A DNA stretch of 10,129 bases from WQZF01 sp031556405 (GTDB lineage Bacteria > Pseudomonadota > Gammaproteobacteria > Burkholderiales > Rhodocyclaceae), in the NCBI GenBank assembly GCA_031556405.1, contig JAVBTC010000161.1, positions 1 through 10,129 of the forward strand, in the 5' to 3' direction. Positions 7,279-10,129 of this stretch are shown piece after piece. Made by a program: the position numbers and the translations under genes. The notes under the pieces are model-generated. The model saw nothing but the letters and a program-made list of their open reading frames with translations. It was not told the origin of the DNA and searched no databases. Within the stretch, counting starts at the first letter, position 1. Each line of letters begins with the position of its first letter.

Positions 7279-8205
7279 ATGCAAGTATTGCTTGCCAATC
7301 CACGCGGGTTCTGCGCCGGCGTCGAACGCGCGATCGCGATCGTCGAGCGGGCCCTGGAGAAATTCGGGCCGCCGATCTATGTCAGGCATGAAGTAGTGCA
7401 TAACAAATTCGTTTGCGATGCGTTGCGCGAGAAAGGCGCCGTTTTCGTGGAGACGCTCGATGCGGTGCCTGCCGGCGCGACGGTCATTTTCAGTGCCCAC
7501 GGCGTTTCCAAGGCGGTGCGCGAGGAAGCGGAACGGCGCGGCCTGACGGTGTTCGATGCAACTTGTCCGCTGGTGACCAAGGTCCACGTCGAAGTCGGCA
7601 AGATGCATGAAGCGGGGCGCGAGGTGGTGATGATCGGGCACAGAGGGCATCCCGAGGTCGAAGGCACGATGGGCCAGGAAACCGGCGGCATGTATCTGGT
7701 CGAGACGGGGGAGGATGCGGCGCGGCTTGCCGTCCACGATCCGGGACGGATTGCCTATGTGACGCAGACGACGCTTTCGGTGGACGATGCGAAGGATATC
7801 GTTTCCGCGTTGAAGACGCGTTTTCCGGCGATTGTCGGACCGAAGAAGGATGACATCTGTTACGCCACGCAAAACCGGCAGGATGCGGTCAAGGCATTGG
7901 CGCTGCGTTGTGAAGTGGTGGTGGTGGTCGGTTCGCCGAACAGTTCGAACTCGAAGCGCCTGCGCGAAGTCGCCGAGCGTGCCGGAGCGGTCAGTTATCG
8001 CGTCGAGCATGCCGGCGAGGTTGATGCCGCCTGGTTCAACGGCGTGCGCCGCGTTGGGGTTACCGCGGGCGCTTCGGCGCCGGAGGCGCTGATCAGCGAA
8101 GTTATCGCCACATTGCGCGCCTTGGGTGCCGATAACGTCGAAATCATGCCCGGAGAAGAGGAACATACCGTTTTCGCCTTGCCGAGAGCATTGGCGCCGG
8201 AGTGA
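7279..8205 (+). CDS. ispH: 4-hydroxy-3-methylbut-2-enyl diphosphate reductase
   Basis: This 308-residue enzyme performs the last step of the MEP isoprenoid pathway, reducing HMBPP to IPP and DMAPP with a 4Fe-4S cluster. The three cluster cysteines are visible at Cys12 (PRGFCAGV), Cys96 (DATCPLV) and Cys194 (DICYATQNRQ). Active-site residues follow the family: His41 (EVVHNKFV), His74 (FSAHGVSK), His124 and Glu126 (GHRGHPEVEG), the TQTTLSVDD loop (162-170), SPNSSNS (219-225) and Ser266 (TAGASAPE). Length is close to the 316 residues of the E. coli enzyme. The ATG at 7279 is chosen over a TTG three codons upstream because of ribosome-site spacing and the conserved N-terminus. It stands alone on the plus strand, divergent from groESL and convergent with the small secreted-protein gene, and ends at a shared terminator. 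Confidence 0.98.
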   Translation: MQVLLANPRGFCAGVERAIAIVERALEKFGPPIYVRHEVVHNKFVCDALREKGAVFVETLDAVPAGATVIFSAHGVSKAVREEAERRGLTVFDATCPLVTKVHVEVGKMHEAGREVVMIGHRGHPEVEGTMGQETGGMYLVETGEDAARLAVHDPGRIAYVTQTTLSVDDAKDIVSALKTRFPAIVGPKKDDICYATQNRQDAVKALALRCEVVVVVGSPNSSNSKRLREVAERAGAVSYRVEHAGEVDAAWFNGVRRVGVTAGASAPEALISEVIATLRALGADNVEIMPGEEEHTVFALPRALAPE

Positions 8206-8323
8206 AAAGCGGATATTGGGCTATCGGATAATGATCGACATTCTAAATATAAAAAATAATTTGGTTTTTAAATAAGCTACAGTTCTTATTTCAAATTTAA
8301 TAAATAATTAGAATTTTTGCTGC

Positions 8324-8354
8324 AAAAAAAGCGCGGACGAGCCCGCGCTTTTTT
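8324..8354. terminator. Bidirectional rho-independent terminator between ispH and the secreted-protein gene
   Basis: GCGCGG (8331-8336) pairs with CCGCGC (8343-8348) around a 6-base loop. The stem is extended by A-tract against T-tract pairing (8325-8330 with 8349-8354). Both strands end in at least six T, so it can stop ispH and the convergent gene. Confidence 0.85.
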
Positions 8355-8368
8355 ATTGAACCAAAAAA

Positions 8369-8800
8369 TCAGAGATTGTTTTTCAAGAATGTGAGCACTG
8401 CCTCGTGATCGTTGGCAGCGTTGTAATCGATGCCGAACACCAGTTCTCCGTTCTTGAGTGAAAGAGAACGGGGCGAGGACTGCTTGCAGGTTACGCTTTT
8501 CACTTTGCTTTGCACCGCTTTCAGGCCGGCGTCCGAACTTGTGCAGACATCGTTCAAAGCCGAAAACGCCGCATTGCAGAAAGTGGCCGCGCCGCGTTCT
8601 TCCAGGTCTTTTTTCTTGAAACTGCTCCAATCGAACTTTACCTTTATGTTCGTCTTGCACTGCCTGGCCGTATTTTCGACGCTGCTGGCGATTTCCTTTT
8701 CTTCGGCGGCGTATTTTTCCTTTTCCGCCAGCGATTGCGCGAAGGCGGGAGTCAGAAAGACACAGAGGCCGAGAGCGGCGACGTATTTAAATTTCAACAT
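8369..8800 (-). CDS. Small secreted four-cysteine protein of unknown function
   Basis: I do not recognise a named function. The 143-residue product has a clear Sec signal peptide: Lys at 3 and 5, a hydrophobic core VAALGLCVFLTP, and a likely cut after AFA at residue 21. The mature part of about 122 residues starts with a charged, probably helical stretch (SLAEKEKYAAEEKEIASSVENTA) and has four cysteines (RQCKT, TFCNA, DVCTS, VTCKQ). These could form two disulfides in the periplasm. The C-terminal half looks like a short beta structure (SLSLKNGELVFGIDYNAANDHE) ending in a helix. I have the impression that similar small proteins with the AAEEKEIA, VKFDW and KSVTC pattern occur in other proteobacteria, but no search was possible. 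The ATG has CAGGA about 11 bases upstream. The gene is monocistronic between two terminators. Confidence 0.85.
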   Translation of the reverse strand: MLKFKYVAALGLCVFLTPAFAQSLAEKEKYAAEEKEIASSVENTARQCKTNIKVKFDWSSFKKKDLEERGAATFCNAAFSALNDVCTSSDAGLKAVQSKVKSVTCKQSSPRSLSLKNGELVFGIDYNAANDHEAVLTFLKNNL

Positions 8801-8900
8801 TGCGATATATCCTGAACAGGTGATTATTCAAAAGTAAAAAGGCGCTTTTGTTTCTGCTTCGGCTTTCGAAGCGGCGCAAGTCTACTCCAAATGGATGTTT

Positions 8901-8928
8901 TTTGTATGCCCTGGGGGTGATTCTGCAA
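8901..8928 (-). promoter_or_regulatory. Candidate promoter for the small secreted-protein gene
   Basis: On the minus strand TTGCAG (8923-8928) is followed after 16 bp by TACAAA (8901-8906). Matches are moderate. Transcription would start near 8894, giving a leader of about 95 bases with a small hairpin (8856-8872). Phased A-tracts lie just upstream. Confidence 0.3.
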
Positions 8929-8946
8929 TCGATGCGTTTCAGCCTG

Positions 8947-8974
8947 TTTTTTTGGGGTTTTTTTGTGGTTTTTT
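8947..8974. other. Three helically phased A/T-tracts (predicted bent DNA)
   Basis: T-runs of 7, 7 and 6 bases begin at 8947, 8958 and 8969, exactly 11 bp apart. Tracts repeated with the helical turn are known to curve DNA. They lie about 20-50 bp upstream of the candidate -35 element of the secreted-protein gene, where an UP-element or bend could stimulate transcription. Confidence 0.5.
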
Positions 8975-9007
8975 GCTGGCTGAAAAATCGGATACTGGAA
9001 TGAATCG

Positions 9008-9047
9008 AAAAACTTCCGCGCCGGGTGTGCAGGACACCAGGCGCGGA
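9008..9047 (-). terminator. Rho-independent terminator of the AsmA-family gene
   Basis: TCCGCGCC (9015-9022) pairs with GGCGCGGA (9040-9047). After one G-A mismatch, GGTGT (9024-9028) pairs with ACACC (9034-9038), leaving a 5-base loop. On the minus strand the stem is followed by AGTTTTTCG. It begins 18 bp after the AsmA stop codon. Confidence 0.82.
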
Positions 9048-9065
9048 GGTGCCGGTTTTTCCGGA

Positions 9066-10129
9066 TTATTTCTTGAATATGCCTTTCAATGAATCGCCGA
9101 GACGTTTATCGACTTCCTTCTGCGCTTTTTCCTGCGCCTTTTGTTTCACTTCGTCCTTTTTCTCGTCCAGTTTTGCTTTTGCGCGTTCTTCAAGCAATTT
9201 GGCGATTTCGATACGGTAACTGAGTTTGTCGAACGGGCCGACCAGACGGACGGGAATGGTCATACCCTTGAGGTCGTCCAGCGCCTTGCCGTCTTGCCCG
9301 CTGGAGGTATTGACGATGGTGACTTTGCTCAAATAATCCATCGTGCTGGCGCCGATATTGATCTCTCCGGCACCGGCGATACGGAAAAAGGGCGACTGCG
9401 CGATCAGGTCGTCGTTTTTCGCAATGCCGTCGCGCAGGTGAAAACTGGCGGTGAGTGCGGAAAAATCGGTTTTTTGCGTCTGCGAGGCGTTGACCATCGT
9501 GTCCTCGCCACGGAATTGCGCCTTCAGGGTACGGAAGGTCTTGGCGAGGTCGATGCCTTTGACCGCTCCGTCGCGTAGCGCCAGCTTGCTGGTGCCGTTC
9601 AGGGATTTTTTCATCGCGCCGACCGTTTGCCCACGGGTATTGAGGTCGATCTCCAGGTTTCCGCGGCCTTCGAGGATGTCTTTTTGCAGCAGATCGCGCA
9701 AAAGCGGGCCGATCTGGATATCGGTGGCTTTTTCCTTGAGGGCGACGAGGTTCTGCGCGGCGTCGACATGCAGCGAACCGGCAACGCTGCCGCCATAGAG
9801 TTGTGCCGAGTGCGGGGCAATGTCGAGTTTGTCGTTGGCGGCCTTGATCTGCGTTTTCAGGTTGGCGATTTTGATTCCGGATACCTGCAGGGCGCCGACG
9901 GTGAGCTTGCCGTTGGTATTCAGTCCTTTCAGCGCCGAGAGATCGACCGGCGGGTCGGTCTGGACTTTGGTCTCGGTTTCGGCGGATTTCTGTGTCTGCG
10001 GCAGGTATTTATCGACATTCAGGCGGTCGATGCCGAGGTCGAAGCCGAATGCGAGCGGAGAAAACCGCGCCACGTTCCATTGCCCCTGAATCCGGCTTTC
10101 ATCGAAGCGGGTGTCGATGGTACCGGCGG
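9066..10129 (-). CDS. AsmA-family protein, C-terminal part (5' end outside window)
   Basis: The frame is open to the right edge with no stop, giving 353 visible residues. A GTG at 10071-10073 is internal, not the start. AsmA-family proteins are long inner-membrane-anchored periplasmic proteins linked to outer-membrane assembly and lipid transport; full members are usually 600 residues or more. Visible family features are LGIDRLNVDKYLPQ just after the edge, repeated short beta-strand units (LTVGALQVSGIKIANLKTQI, AQLYGGSVAGSLHVDA, GRGNLEIDLNTRGQ), LRDGAVKGIDLAKTFRTLKA, and FFRIAGAGEINIGASTMDYL. The closing domain has IPVRLVGPFDKLSYRIEIAKLL. The last 45 residues or so are Lys/Glu/Ala-rich and probably helical (ERAKAKLDEKKDEVKQKAQE and on). 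The gene ends at its own terminator. The N-terminal membrane segment cannot be checked here. Confidence 0.9.
   Translation of the reverse strand, partial: AGTIDTRFDESRIQGQWNVARFSPLAFGFDLGIDRLNVDKYLPQTQKSAETETKVQTDPPVDLSALKGLNTNGKLTVGALQVSGIKIANLKTQIKAANDKLDIAPHSAQLYGGSVAGSLHVDAAQNLVALKEKATDIQIGPLLRDLLQKDILEGRGNLEIDLNTRGQTVGAMKKSLNGTSKLALRDGAVKGIDLAKTFRTLKAQFRGEDTMVNASQTQKTDFSALTASFHLRDGIAKNDDLIAQSPFFRIAGAGEINIGASTMDYLSKVTIVNTSSGQDGKALDDLKGMTIPVRLVGPFDKLSYRIEIAKLLEERAKAKLDEKKDEVKQKAQEKAQKEVDKRLGDSLKGIFKK

Noticed and set aside
7055..7303. An 82-codon minus-strand frame overlapping the ispH start
   Set aside because: The product is Lys/Arg-rich low complexity and overlaps ispH. It has no motif or ribosome site.
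6886..8166. A 426-codon open frame on the minus strand opposite ispH
   Set aside because: It is antisense to a certain gene, and its start lies inside ispH. No family motif is visible.
8856..8872. Hairpin GCTTCG/CGAAGC in the secreted-protein leader as an attenuator
   Set aside because: It is a short 6-bp stem, and the T-run lies some 15 bases further on, so it is not a convincing terminator.

Overview
The window is about 10.1 kb of GC-rich chromosomal DNA carrying mostly core genes. Protein resemblances, codon use and a groESL operon with a CIRCE operator overlapping a sigma70/sigma32-type promoter all fit a betaproteobacterium. Rhodocyclales or a relative is plausible, but that rests on general resemblance and no search was run. 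I see no rRNA, tRNA, CRISPR array, transposase or phage gene.

Layout. (1) Positions 1-3128, plus strand: the 3' end of ligA (NAD-dependent DNA ligase), then galU, a hypoxanthine-guanine phosphoribosyltransferase and an S-methyl-5'-thioinosine/methylthioadenosine phosphorylase. The last three are packed with a 2-bp gap and a 1-bp TAATG overlap, so they read as one operon. (2) 3129-3444 is a non-coding convergent gap with a strong bidirectional terminator. (3) 3445-4335, minus strand: a CsgG/HfaB-like outer-membrane lipoprotein. Its long 5' leader contains a 102-bp element bounded by 19-bp inverted repeats. (4) 4612-6874, minus strand: a complete groES-groEL operon with terminator, promoter and perfect CIRCE site. 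(5) 7279-8205, plus strand: ispH. (6) 8369-8800, minus strand: a small secreted four-cysteine protein of unknown function. (7) 9066-10129, minus strand: the C-terminal part of an AsmA-family protein that runs off the right edge.

How the genes work together. The phosphoribosyltransferase and phosphorylase form a short salvage route. If methylthioadenosine is first deaminated to methylthioinosine, the phosphorylase releases hypoxanthine and the phosphoribosyltransferase returns it to IMP. An Asn in the phosphorylase, where adenine-specific MTAPs have Asp, supports this reading. GalU supplies UDP-glucose for envelope sugars. GroES and GroEL form the folding chamber and appear to be controlled by HrcA and probably sigma32. 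IspH makes IPP and DMAPP. The CsgG-like lipoprotein, the small secreted protein and AsmA all belong to the cell envelope, but nothing in the sequence ties them together.

No clearly new multi-gene system is present. The stretches most worth a second look are the palindromic element in the lipoprotein leader, which can compete with a second inverted repeat, the orphan CsgG-like lipoprotein, the small secreted protein, and a set of helically phased A-tracts upstream of it.
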